This document shows positions 1-7,731 of a DNA stretch of 42,694 nt, in pieces; the first letter of the stretch is position 1, and every line of letters begins with the position of its first letter. This DNA comes from CBCXVS01 sp965178525 (GTDB taxonomy: Bacteria; Tectomicrobia; Entotheonellia; Entotheonellales; Entotheonellaceae). The notes beneath the pieces were generated by a model. The model saw only the letters and a program-made list of their open reading frames with translations. It searched no databases and was not told the DNA's origin. The position numbers and the translations under genes are program-made. The stretch lies in the NCBI GenBank assembly GCA_965178525.1, contig CBCXVS010000019.1, positions 1 through 42,694 on the forward strand, given 5' to 3'.

Positions 1-232
1 TAGGTCCGCACACGGACCTGCATTTCCTTCAACTGGTTCAAACCACTTAAGTTAGGCGTCTTCAGGTCGCACGCTTAATATCCATGACAACGTCGGGCAT
101 CAAGGCGCGATGCCGCACGCGCAAAAAGAGGTCGGTACCCCCCGCCAAGATCTTGGCGCTCCCTTGGTGGTGTTGCAGCAGCATGACCGCTTCTCGTACG
201 GTTGTCGGGGCAAAATACTCAAAATTTTTCAA
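1..232 (-). CDS. FAD-binding subunit of molybdenum hydroxylase (CoxM/HcrB-like), 5' end only, frame broken
   Basis: The start of a CO-dehydrogenase/xanthine-dehydrogenase medium-subunit family protein, which binds FAD and passes electrons from the molybdenum site. I place the start at a TTG at 230-232, because GGAGG (239-243 on the plus strand as CCTCC) lies six bases upstream and the product then opens MKNFEYFAPTT, the usual family start; an in-frame ATG at 251-253 is the alternative. The FAD-binding AGGTDL motif is near residue 30, followed by VVMDIKR. The frame then hits TGA at 62-64, far too early for a family of about 280 residues, while another frame of the same strand stays open to the window edge. 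This suggests a frameshift (real or sequencing) or a decayed gene. The adjacent upstream moeA, which makes the cofactor, fits the assignment. Confidence 0.6.
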
Positions 233-321
233 CGTCAACCTCCGTACCGCCATGCCTGGACAGAAGTCTTGATCGCGTTTCCCCGCCGGGGAGAAGGCGT
301 GGGCAGCCGTGGTGCGCAGCC

Positions 322-1566
322 CTAAGAAGACGCCCAACTCGGCGGGTAGGGCTCGATTTCGGGATGGTCGAGCAAGATGGCCATCACCGTTTCGCCGGCG
401 GTAAATGGCTTCTCCTGCCGAGGCAACGTCAGCAGGGCATTGGCGCCCACCATGGAGAGCAAACGCGCTGACGATTGCATGCCGGTTGACCGCGCCATGA
501 ACTTGCCCTCTTCCTGCGTGACGTGCACCCGGTGAAACTCCGGTCGCCAGGCGTCGCCCGGGAGCGTATCGGCCAAGGTGACGGGCACCCGGGGCCGGAG
601 GACCAACTGATGGCCGCCCATGCGCAGCAGGGCCGGGCGCACAAACACTTCGAAAGAGACCAGCGACGACACCGGAAACCCCGGTAAGGCAAAGACCGGT
701 TTGCCCGCCACCGTGGCGAACGTTAGCGGCTTTCCGGGTTTCATGTTGACGCGGCCAAAATGCACCTGGCCCTCGGTTTCGAGAATCGGCTTGATCAGAT
801 CCAACTTGCCCATGGAAACGCCGCCAGAGGTGACCAGGACATCGCAGCGGCTCAGTCCTTCCATGACTTTGGCGGTCAATTCGTCGCCACGATCCGTGCC
901 GATACCAAGCGAGACGGGGACCGCGCCTACTCGTTGTATCGCGGCCATTAAGGTGTAGCGGTTGCTGTCCCGGATCTGTCCGGGACCGGGTTGGGCGTCC
1001 GGCTCCACGATTTCGTTGCCCGTTGAGAGCACGGCAACCCGCGGCCGAGGATAAACGGACACCGAGGTCAGACCGAGGCTGGCCAGCAAGCCGATTTCTT
1101 GGGGGCCAATACGAGTGCCTACCTCCAAGACCCGTTGCGCTTTGGTGATATCCTGCCCGACCGGGCACACGTCCGCCCCGGTTGCCACCGTCTGCTGCAT
1201 GGTGACCAGGCCGTCGTTTTCCTCGGTTACCTCAACCATGATGACCGCATCGGCGCCAGGCGGTAAAGGCGCACCCGTCGTGATGCGTGCGCACGTGCCC
1301 GGCTCGACGCGTAGGGCCGCGACGTACCCTGCAGTTTGTTCCCCAATCAAGCGCCGCGGATTCGTCGTATCGCTGGCAATCACCGCAAAGCCGTCCTTGG
1401 AGCTGCAAGGAAAGGGTGGAAGATCTTCCTGCGCAAACACATCCTGGGCCAGGACCTGATCCAACGCGTCGGCAGTCTGTATGGTCTGAGGCGCTAGGAG
1501 CGGCACAGACTGCATGACGATATCGAGGGCCGTTTCTGCTTCGATCGTATCATAGTCACGCATCAT
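322..1566 (-). CDS. moeA: Molybdopterin molybdenumtransferase MoeA
   Basis: Inserts molybdate into adenylylated molybdopterin in the last step of molybdenum cofactor synthesis, in the cytoplasm. The 414-residue length is normal. Visible motifs are SSKDGFAV (55-62, usually SAMDGYAV), TGAPLPPGADAV (97-108), VLSTGNE (179-185), the MoCF_biosynth core TSGGVSMGKLD (246-256) with its acidic Asp256, MKPGKP (275-280) and LPGFPVSS (294-301). A C-terminal beta domain follows. Two adjacent ATG codons (1564-1566 and 1561-1563) make the start uncertain by one residue, and no strong ribosome binding site is seen. It stops 90 bases before the molybdenum hydroxylase subunit on the same strand, so the two probably share a transcript and the cofactor serves that enzyme. 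Confidence 0.95.
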   Translation of the reverse strand: MMRDYDTIEAETALDIVMQSVPLLAPQTIQTADALDQVLAQDVFAQEDLPPFPCSSKDGFAVIASDTTNPRRLIGEQTAGYVAALRVEPGTCARITTGAPLPPGADAVIMVEVTEENDGLVTMQQTVATGADVCPVGQDITKAQRVLEVGTRIGPQEIGLLASLGLTSVSVYPRPRVAVLSTGNEIVEPDAQPGPGQIRDSNRYTLMAAIQRVGAVPVSLGIGTDRGDELTAKVMEGLSRCDVLVTSGGVSMGKLDLIKPILETEGQVHFGRVNMKPGKPLTFATVAGKPVFALPGFPVSSLVSFEVFVRPALLRMGGHQLVLRPRVPVTLADTLPGDAWRPEFHRVHVTQEEGKFMARSTGMQSSARLLSMVGANALLTLPRQEKPFTAGETVMAILLDHPEIEPYPPSWASS

Positions 1567-1704
1567 AATGTCGTGTCTCGTTTCACCGTTGATGATACGG
1601 AGACCCGCGATCTCCTGTGAACAAACGGATGGCTGTTTCTAACGCATCTTGGCCGGGCCGTCAACCCCAAACATACGGGGTGGCGAACGGCTGTGCTGCC
1701 CGTT

Positions 1705-2493
1705 TCACGCTGGCAGAGCGGCCAGCCGGTCTGCCGCAGCGATACTGAGTTCGACCGCATCACGGCAGGCCTGGCGCAACCGGGGGTGGCCAAAGCCCGG
1801 TTGCCATGTCGGGTGGTAACACTCGTCCGAGATGATCAACAAGGCACAGATCTCGCAGGCCCGATATTGGGCGACGGCAAATAACGCGGCCATTTCCATA
1901 TCGACCGCATGCACACCCGCCTCTTGAAACTGCCGAATCTTCTGCGCCGTTTCACGGTACAGCGCGTCTGTGGTCCAAATCGGTCCGGAACGCACGGGCA
2001 AGTCCTGTGCATCAGCCTGCTCACGCAGGACGGTGTTGAGCCGTCCGGACGAAGCGGGTATCACCTCGGCCGGCAGGTAGTGGTATGACGTGCCTTCCTC
2101 TCGCATCGCTATGGTCGGTATAAAACAGTCTCCAATCTGATAGGTCGGCTCCAAGGCGCCACAGAAACCCACGTACAGGAAACGGCGTGCGCCCAGAACG
2201 ATGAGTTGTTCCATGAGCATGACGGCCACAGGCGCGCCCATGGGCGAGGTGAGCGTAGAAAAGGCATGATGGTTCGGGTTGTACCATGTTTGGTGTTGAA
2301 TCGGCTCGGGGTGTGGCGTGGGTGCGTCGAGTCGTTTGAGCAGACGGCGTTGCACTGCAGGAATAAACGAAAGCACCACGGTCTCGCGCAGACCGAGGTC
2401 GCCAACCTCGAGGCCGCGATGCGCCAGTACGTATGTGACGAAGTCTACCGGTTCAATGCGTGCGGTCGATTCGGAGGAAAAAAATGGCGACAT
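1705..2493 (-). CDS. Nucleoside phosphorylase (PNP/UDP family)
   Basis: A 262-residue member of the purine-nucleoside/uridine phosphorylase family, which splits nucleosides with phosphate to free base and ribose-1-phosphate. The phosphate/ribose-binding glycine-rich stretch VGFCGAL is at 108-114, the ribose-contacting VDMEMAAL at 197-204 (Glu200), and the base-proximal acidic SDE at 222-224. The sequence does not let me choose between uridine, purine and a side-branch specificity. It lies 138 bases upstream of moeA on the same strand. A purine-salvage role next to a xanthine-dehydrogenase-like subunit is plausible but is inference. The start ATG at 2491-2493 has only a weak purine-rich upstream stretch. 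Confidence 0.85.
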   Translation of the reverse strand: MSPFFSSESTARIEPVDFVTYVLAHRGLEVGDLGLRETVVLSFIPAVQRRLLKRLDAPTPHPEPIQHQTWYNPNHHAFSTLTSPMGAPVAVMLMEQLIVLGARRFLYVGFCGALEPTYQIGDCFIPTIAMREEGTSYHYLPAEVIPASSGRLNTVLREQADAQDLPVRSGPIWTTDALYRETAQKIRQFQEAGVHAVDMEMAALFAVAQYRACEICALLIISDECYHPTWQPGFGHPRLRQACRDAVELSIAAADRLAALPA

Positions 2494-2652
2494 GCAAAGC
2501 CCATCCCTACGGCATCATCCACGTCATGGCGATACGGTGACACGTTCGTACCCCACGGTCCACTGGCATGTGTTGACCGACATTCACGATACGACCGCTG
2601 ATTGTATCAGATTCTCGTGAAGGCTTCTTGTGGGGTGGCTGCCGCCGCAAGG

Positions 2653-2694
2653 GGGTGGAAATCTGGCGTGGTATCTGCCTCTGTATTTCCACCC
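2653..2694. repeat. Perfect 10-bp inverted repeat between the divergent phosphorylase and purE genes
   Basis: GGGTGGAAAT at 2653-2662 is matched exactly by its reverse complement at 2685-2694, with a 22-base loop. There is no T-run on either strand, so it is not an ordinary terminator. It lies in the 369-base divergent gap (2494-2862), about 45 bases upstream of the purE -35 box. It could be an operator or a structured leader element for the minus-strand gene; no known consensus is recognised. Apart from this and the purE promoter I see nothing else in the gap. Confidence 0.55.
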
Positions 2695-2740
2695 TGGTTG
2701 TAAAGCGGGTTGCCTACACCAAAGGAAGGAAAGAAGGACT

Positions 2741-2769
2741 TTGACAAACGATTCCGGTCATGCTACTGT
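2741..2769 (+). promoter_or_regulatory. Sigma70-type promoter of purE-tsaC
   Basis: A consensus TTGACA (2741-2746) is separated by exactly 17 bases from TACTGT (2764-2769). Transcription would start near 2776, giving a leader of roughly 85 bases before the purE ATG at 2863. Confidence 0.7.
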
Positions 2770-2862
2770 TCGTTTATACCTGCCAATTTCATGTAGAGTT
2801 CGAAACCTGCGAGAGGACTTTCCCACGTCTCATATTGCTGGCAATGGAAGATAGGAAACAAC

Positions 2863-3369
2863 ATGGTACAAGCTCTGGTTCACATTGTCATGGGGAGTGC
2901 GTCGGACTGGCCTATCATGCAGGGCGCTGCCGAGATGTTAGATCAGTTTCAGGTGCCATACGAGGTCACGGTGAGTTCAGCCCATCGTGCTCCGCAGCGT
3001 ACGGCTGCGCTCTCGCGCCGCGCTCTGCGGCGCGGCGTGCAGGTCATCATTGCCGGGGCCGGAGGGGCCGCCCATCTGCCGGGCGTTCTCGCGGCTGAAA
3101 CGCCGTTGCCCGTCATTGGGGTGCCGATCGATTCCTCGCCGCTGAACGGCCTCGATGCCTTACTCGCGATCGTACAAATGCCGCGTGGTGTACCGGTGGC
3201 GACGGTGGCAGTCGGGAAGGCAGGAGCGGCGAATGCCGGGATCCTGGCGGCCCAAATTGTGGCCTTGGGGGCGCCCGACGTGGCGGCGCGTTTGCAGGCG
3301 TATAAGGCCGAATTGGCGGCCAAGGTAGAGCGTGATTCGGAAGCGCTGCAGAGTCAGGTGCGAGGGTGA
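2863..3369 (+). CDS. purE: N5-carboxyaminoimidazole ribonucleotide mutase PurE (class I)
   Basis: Moves the carboxylate of N5-CAIR to C4 of the imidazole ring to give CAIR in de novo purine synthesis; the enzyme is a cytoplasmic octamer. At 168 residues it is a single-domain class I PurE. Motifs are GSASDW (11-16), the SSAHRAP active-site segment with His41 (the usual AHRTP has Thr in place of Ala43) and GAGGAAHLPG (65-74). No purK follows, although class I PurE normally needs PurK to make N5-CAIR, so purK should be elsewhere. The stop codon TGA (3367-3369) overlaps possible starts of tsaC, which implies translational coupling. A good promoter lies upstream at 2741. Confidence 0.95.
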   Translation: MVQALVHIVMGSASDWPIMQGAAEMLDQFQVPYEVTVSSAHRAPQRTAALSRRALRRGVQVIIAGAGGAAHLPGVLAAETPLPVIGVPIDSSPLNGLDALLAIVQMPRGVPVATVAVGKAGAANAGILAAQIVALGAPDVAARLQAYKAELAAKVERDSEALQSQVRG

Positions 3370-3374
3370 TGATC

Positions 3375-4055
3375 ATGACGCGTTGCCTCCGGATTGCCCC
3401 GGACATGCCTGACGCTGCTCTGGTGCGCGAAGCGGCTCGGGTGCTCCAGGATGGCGGGGTTGTCGCCTATCCGACGGATACGGTATACGGTCTGGCCGTT
3501 GATGCCATGAATAGAAGCGCGATTGCACGGCTTTATGCCGTGAAACATCGGCCGCCAGCTAAAGCGGTTCCTCTCATCATTGGCGACCTGGCGCAGCTTT
3601 CCCAGGTGGCCGCCACGGTGCCGTCGCCGGCTGAGCAACTCATACGTGCCTTGTGGCCCGGGCCTTTGACGCTCTTGTTTGAGCCGCATGACTGTGTACC
3701 GGCACGGCTCCGTGGCGACAGTACCCGTATTGGCGTGCGCTGGCCAGCCGCAGCGATTGGTCAGCAGCTTGCGCTTGCGTTGGGACGATGTATTACGGCG
3801 TCGAGTGCCAATCTCTCCGGGGGTGAGGCCGCGCTCTCGGCCGCAGAAGTGGCGGCGTGTCTGACGCCAGGGGTCGATCTGATTCTCGATGGTGGCACCG
3901 CGTCAAGCGCCGACGTGTCGACCGTACTTGATGTGACGGTCGATCCGCCGGCGGTGCTCAGGGCTGGACGAATCTCGGTACAGATGCTGGAGGCGGTCCT
4001 GGGAGCCGGTCGTGTGCGGCCCTTGGCACAGATGTCCGACGTGTTGCAGCGATAA
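3375..4055 (+). CDS. tsaC: L-threonylcarbamoyladenylate synthase (TsaC/YwlC/Sua5 family)
   Basis: Makes threonylcarbamoyl-AMP from threonine, bicarbonate and ATP for the t6A37 modification of tRNAs that read ANN codons. A single YrdC domain of about 226 residues with PTDTVYGL (33-40), KHRP (57-60), LWPGPLT and the TASSANLSGG nucleotide-binding segment; the longer Sua5 C-terminal domain is missing. The start could be GTG 3366, ATG 3369 (overlapping the purE stop) or ATG 3375. I prefer 3375 because GAGGG lies about eight bases before it. Pairing with purE is not a known functional link; the two genes simply share a transcript. Confidence 0.93.
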   Translation: MTRCLRIAPDMPDAALVREAARVLQDGGVVAYPTDTVYGLAVDAMNRSAIARLYAVKHRPPAKAVPLIIGDLAQLSQVAATVPSPAEQLIRALWPGPLTLLFEPHDCVPARLRGDSTRIGVRWPAAAIGQQLALALGRCITASSANLSGGEAALSAAEVAACLTPGVDLILDGGTASSADVSTVLDVTVDPPAVLRAGRISVQMLEAVLGAGRVRPLAQMSDVLQR

Positions 4056-4116
4056 GCCAGTGCGGGACAAACCGAATTTTTATGTTTTAATCCTGATACG
4101 AGGTGCAGAAAGAGGG

Positions 4117-4145
4117 TTGACAGCAGAGGGGCCAACTCGTATACT
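4117..4145 (+). promoter_or_regulatory. Near-consensus sigma70 promoter at the head of the rho leader
   Basis: TTGACA (4117-4122), a 17-base spacer and TATACT (4140-4145). It is the best promoter-like match in the window. The predicted start near 4152 lies almost 900 bases upstream of the rho coding region, with no other convincing gene in between, so it either makes a very long rho leader or drives a small RNA from this interval. Confidence 0.7.
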
Positions 4146-5046
4146 GTAGCATGCCCTGCTTCAGACGCCCCCATGTATATAGGTTGCTCCAACGTTCTCT
4201 GCTTTACATAGCTAAGTTACCCTTCTGACGTAGGCTGTTTTGCACAAGCGGCTTTTCCTGCTGAGACCTGTATGGAGGAAGAGCCATAGCTCTCTGATAC
4301 AGCATTGTCTCTCTCACATGACGCAACCAAATCTCGACGCACCTTGAGGCCGGCAGATCAGGCTAGCCTCGCACATTTATGGTCTCCCATGGTACTGACG
4401 CTGCAAGGTCATATATGGCTCCCCGGAGTTCCATGTCTTTGTCGAAATAAGCTGCATGTATCTTATCGCTACTCTGGCATGGCGAAACAGCCGTCTGCCG
4501 CTGTTTTGGGCTAATGTGTAGAGATGTCGCCCTTCCCGACCCATCCGGTTGATGGCCCCACGGTATGGTATGTATTGGGGGCATGAGCAGTCAGCCGCAC
4601 CATTGGCTTGTGGACACCGGCTCTACGCCTGTAAACGGCTCCGGGGAGGGCTCCGTAAAGCCGGCCCGGTGGCGTCAGATCGTGCAAACGTCCTGCCCTT
4701 GCTGCACGCACAGGCCGAATCGCAAGGCATAAGGAGACATCCCATCAATGCTCGATCGTATGACCTGCTGTCTTGTTTGACGCCGCTGACCGTTATGAGG
4801 CTGCTTTGCCGATAGTCTCATGCGTGGTGGACACGTTTGTACCCGCATCGTACGCGCGCCTGCAAGCGGGGGCGTCACGGGGATGCTTCTGCATGACGGA
4901 GGGCATATGACGGCCTGGAATCCCATGGTGTCCGTAACTTCTATCCTGCCTGCGCAGGCGCATGACAACCCCGGCGGCATTTGGGCGTCGTAAGGCCCGA
5001 GGGAGCGATTGTTGACATGGCTAAGGCTGACAAGGAGCTTTCCATT
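4146..5046 (+). other. Long gene-poor leader between the 4117 promoter and rho; possible leader peptides or regulatory RNA
   Basis: About 900 bases without a recognisable protein gene. Two short frames deserve mention. One runs 4583-4732 (49 codons, ends in a CPCC-containing tail, weak start). The other runs 4907-4993 (28 codons), starts just after GGAGGG and ends 53 bases before rho. A stem CCGGCT/AGCCGG (4617-4622 with 4659-4664) and a 12-base perfect palindrome (4948-4959) are visible. I see no match to tmRNA, SRP RNA or a known riboswitch. In some bacteria rho represses its own leader, so an attenuating leader is a reasonable hypothesis, but nothing here proves it. Confidence 0.4.
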
Positions 5047-6294
5047 ATGAATATCGTCGAACTGAAAGAGATGACTATCTCCGAGCTTTCCGAGGTGGCT
5101 AAAAAGCTGCATGTGAATGGCACAAGTGGCCTCCGCAAGCAAGAATTGATTTTTCGGATTTTGGAAGCGCAGACAGAAAAAAATGGCCTGATTTTCGGGG
5201 AAGGCGTCCTGGAAATTCTCCCGGATGGTTTTGGCTTTTTGCGCTCGCCGAGTTATAACTATTTGCCCGGGCCGGATGACATCTACGTGTCGCCGTCCCA
5301 GATCCGCCGCTTCGATCTGCATACGGGCGATACGATTTCCGGGCAAGTACGGCCCCCCAAAGAGAGCGAGCGTTATTTTGCCTTGCTCAAAGTCGAGGCC
5401 ATTAACTTTGAAAATCCGGATCAGGCCAAGGACAAAATTCTTTTTGACAACTTGACGCCGCTCTATCCTGACGAACGCGTCCATCTCGAAACCAAAAGTG
5501 GCGACCCCTCAACGCGCATCATGGATCTCCTGACCCCAATTGGCAAGGGCCAACGCGGTCTGATCGTGGCGCCGCCGCGCACGGGCAAAACCATGCTGCT
5601 GCAATCGATTGCCCACAGCGTAACGCAGAATCATCCCGAGGTGATTCTGATCGTGTTGCTCATTGACGAACGCCCAGAGGAAGTGACCGATATGCAGCGT
5701 TCGGTCAAGGGCGAGGTTGTGAGTTCGACGTTTGATGAGCCGGCGTCGCGACATGTGCAAGTGGCGGAGATGGTGATCGAAAAAGCCAAGCGCCTGGTGG
5801 AGCACAAACGCGATGTGGTCATCTTGCTTGATAGCATTACGCGCTTGGCTCGGGCCTATAACACGATCGTGCCGCCGAGTGGCAAGGTGCTCTCGGGTGG
5901 TGTGGATTCCAATGCCTTGCAGAAGCCGAAGCGGTTTTTCGGCGCGGCGCGCAATATTGAGGAAGGCGGCAGTCTCACCATTATTGCGACGGCGCTAGTC
6001 GACACGGGCAGCCGTATGGATGAAGTGATCTTTGAAGAGTTCAAAGGCACGGGGAATTTGGAAATCCATCTCGATCGCCGCCTCGTGGATAAACGGGTCT
6101 TCCCGGCGATTGATGTCAATCGCTCCGGCACCCGGAAAGAGGAACTCCTGCTCAACGATCACGAACTGAATCGGGTCTGGGTCTTGCGGAAGGTTCTCAA
6201 TCCCTTGAGTACCGTGGATAGCATGGAGTTGCTGATCGAGAAGATTAAAGAAACGCAAACCAATACCGACTTCCTCGCCTCGATGAATAGCTAA
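5047..6294 (+). CDS. rho: Transcription termination factor Rho
   Basis: Hexameric RNA-dependent ATPase/translocase that ends transcription at Rho-dependent sites. 415 residues from ATG 5047, close to the 419 of E. coli. Order: N-terminal helical domain, cold-shock-like RNA-binding fold with DGFGFLR (60-66), Walker A APPRTGKT (175-182), Walker B VVILLDS (257-263), the Q-loop region containing PPSGKVLSGG (276-285) and the R-loop region ending in EEFKGTGN (330-337). I chose 5047 over ATG 5017 and the upstream TTG because AAGGAG precedes it by about nine bases and the product then opens MNIVELKEM, like other Rho proteins. No insertion domain is present. It is followed by rpmE, prfA and prmC, a widespread arrangement. 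Confidence 0.97.
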   Translation: MNIVELKEMTISELSEVAKKLHVNGTSGLRKQELIFRILEAQTEKNGLIFGEGVLEILPDGFGFLRSPSYNYLPGPDDIYVSPSQIRRFDLHTGDTISGQVRPPKESERYFALLKVEAINFENPDQAKDKILFDNLTPLYPDERVHLETKSGDPSTRIMDLLTPIGKGQRGLIVAPPRTGKTMLLQSIAHSVTQNHPEVILIVLLIDERPEEVTDMQRSVKGEVVSSTFDEPASRHVQVAEMVIEKAKRLVEHKRDVVILLDSITRLARAYNTIVPPSGKVLSGGVDSNALQKPKRFFGAARNIEEGGSLTIIATALVDTGSRMDEVIFEEFKGTGNLEIHLDRRLVDKRVFPAIDVNRSGTRKEELLLNDHELNRVWVLRKVLNPLSTVDSMELLIEKIKETQTNTDFLASMNS

Positions 6295-6402
6295 GCCTTG
6301 CACCGCCGTCCTGGCCTGGGGCTGTGATGAGTGGTTGTGACAAGGTTATGCCTATGTTACCTTCAATAGCTTTGGCTTGCCAGTAGACCGTAGGAGACCC
6401 TC

Positions 6403-6612
6403 ATGAAAACTGAAATCCATCCCGAGTATGTCGAGACGACCATTGCCTGTGCTTGTGGCGAAATGGTGCAGACGCGATCAACTGTTTCTGACTTGCGGGT
6501 CGCGATTTGCTCGAAATGCCATCCGTTCTTTACCGGTCGGCAGAAGTTAGTGGACACTGCCGGCCGTGTGGAGAAATTCCGGCGCAAATATGGTCAAACG
6601 ACTAAGGACTAA
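6403..6612 (+). CDS. rpmE: 50S ribosomal protein L31 (zinc-binding type)
   Basis: A 69-residue large-subunit ribosomal protein at the central protuberance that helps bridge the subunits. It keeps the four zinc-binding cysteines of the C+ type: Cys16, Cys18, Cys37 and Cys40, in CAC and CSKC motifs, followed by HPFFTG (40-45). The C+ form is the usual housekeeping version; a zinc-free paralogue used in zinc starvation could exist elsewhere. The ATG is preceded by a GTAGGAGA stretch that serves as ribosome binding site. The rho-rpmE-prfA order is common in Proteobacteria and relatives. Confidence 0.97.
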   Translation: MKTEIHPEYVETTIACACGEMVQTRSTVSDLRVAICSKCHPFFTGRQKLVDTAGRVEKFRRKYGQTTKD

Positions 6613-6642
6613 CCATGCAGCCCGATAGCCGGATGGCTCTTT

Positions 6643-7731
6643 ATGTTTGAACAGTTGGATACAGCGGTCAAACGCTACGAGGAGTTGACACAGCTCTTAG
6701 GGGCGCCGGAGGTGTTGACCGATCCGGAGGCGCTGCGGCAGCACGCCAAAGAGCAAGCGGATCTGCGGCCTGTTGTCTTGATGTACCAGGAATATTGTAA
6801 GGCACGCGACGACCTGCGAGACCATGAAGAGCTGCTCGCCAACGAAGCCCTGGAGACGGATTTTGCCGACTTGGTGCGCGAGGAGGTCGGCACGCTCCGG
6901 GAGCGCCTGGAGACGCTTGAACAGCAGCTGCGTCTCGCCTTGATTCCCCATGATCCCCATGATGCACGTGGCGCCATTTTGGAAATCCGTGCTGGTACCG
7001 GTGGCGATGAAGCCGCGCTCTTTGCAGCCGACTTGTTTCGCATGTACACTCGGTATGTGGAGTCGCAACGTTGGCGTCTCGACATCTTGAGTTCGAGCCC
7101 GACCGAAACGGGAGGGCTGAAGGAAATTATTGCCGCGATTGATGGCAAAGATGTCTACAGCAAATTAAAATTCGAAAGTGGGACGCACCGTGTGCAGCGC
7201 GTGCCGGTGACGGAAGCCCAGGGCCGTATTCATACCTCGGCGGTCACGGTGGCGATTCTGCCAGAGGCAGAGGATGTCGACGTGGATATCGATCCTGCCG
7301 ATTTACGCATTGATGTCTTTCGCTCGTCGGGGCCGGGCGGCCAGAGCGTTAACACGACCGATTCGGCTGTACGCATCACGTACGAGCCGAAAGACCGCAA
7401 AGACCTGCGCATTGTCGTCACGTGCCAGGACGAAAAATCGCAGCACAAAAACCGTGCCAAAGCCATGCAGGTCTTGCGCGCCCGTCTGCTCGACACCCTG
7501 CAGAGCGAGCAACAGGCGCAGGTGTCGGAACAGCGCCGGGCGCAGGTCGGCAGTGGCGATCGCAGCGAGCGTATCCGCACCTATAACTTTCCGCAGGGTC
7601 GGGTCACAGACCATCGCATTAATTTAACGCTCTACAAGCTGGAGCAGATCATACAAGGGGCTCTGGAAGAGCTGATCCAGGCCTTATCATTGGCTGATCA
7701 GGCGGCAAAACTGCAGGCTGTGGGGGGATGA
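6643..7731 (+). CDS. prfA: Peptide chain release factor 1 (RF1)
   Basis: Reads UAA and UAG in the ribosomal A site and triggers peptide release. 362 residues. The tripeptide PVT (188-190, PxT class) in the codon-recognition domain marks RF1 rather than RF2 (SPF), and the catalytic GGQ is at 232-234. No programmed frameshift is seen, as expected for RF1. Its TGA stop overlaps the prmC ATG (ATGA), so the factor and the enzyme that methylates its GGQ glutamine are translated together. The presence of RF1 supports TAG being a normal stop in this genome. Confidence 0.97.
   Translation: MFEQLDTAVKRYEELTQLLGAPEVLTDPEALRQHAKEQADLRPVVLMYQEYCKARDDLRDHEELLANEALETDFADLVREEVGTLRERLETLEQQLRLALIPHDPHDARGAILEIRAGTGGDEAALFAADLFRMYTRYVESQRWRLDILSSSPTETGGLKEIIAAIDGKDVYSKLKFESGTHRVQRVPVTEAQGRIHTSAVTVAILPEAEDVDVDIDPADLRIDVFRSSGPGGQSVNTTDSAVRITYEPKDRKDLRIVVTCQDEKSQHKNRAKAMQVLRARLLDTLQSEQQAQVSEQRRAQVGSGDRSERIRTYNFPQGRVTDHRINLTLYKLEQIIQGALEELIQALSLADQAAKLQAVGG

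Noticed and set aside
62..1168. Long minus-strand open frame of 368 codons across moeA
   Set aside because: It overlaps moeA in another frame and its first 300 residues have no protein-like motifs; only the last part (from base 232 or 253 down) is a real coding start, reported separately.
4150..4350. 6S RNA, tmRNA or SRP RNA downstream of the 4117 promoter
   Set aside because: I could not find the SRP GGAA-tetraloop core, the tmRNA acceptor/TTCGA end or a convincing 6S closing stem with central bubble.
4305..4815. Plus-strand frames of 69 and 88 codons in the rho leader
   Set aside because: Composition and sequence look non-coding, with no ribosome binding sites or recognisable family.
4675..5484. 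269-codon minus-strand open frame upstream of and inside rho
   Set aside because: Antisense shadow of rho in its 5' half, with no motifs in the remainder and no plausible start signal.
6295..6330. Possible fourth left-type repeat after the rho TAA (TTGCACCGCC)
   Set aside because: Only a short partial match to the left end and nothing of the body or right end; consistent with chance.
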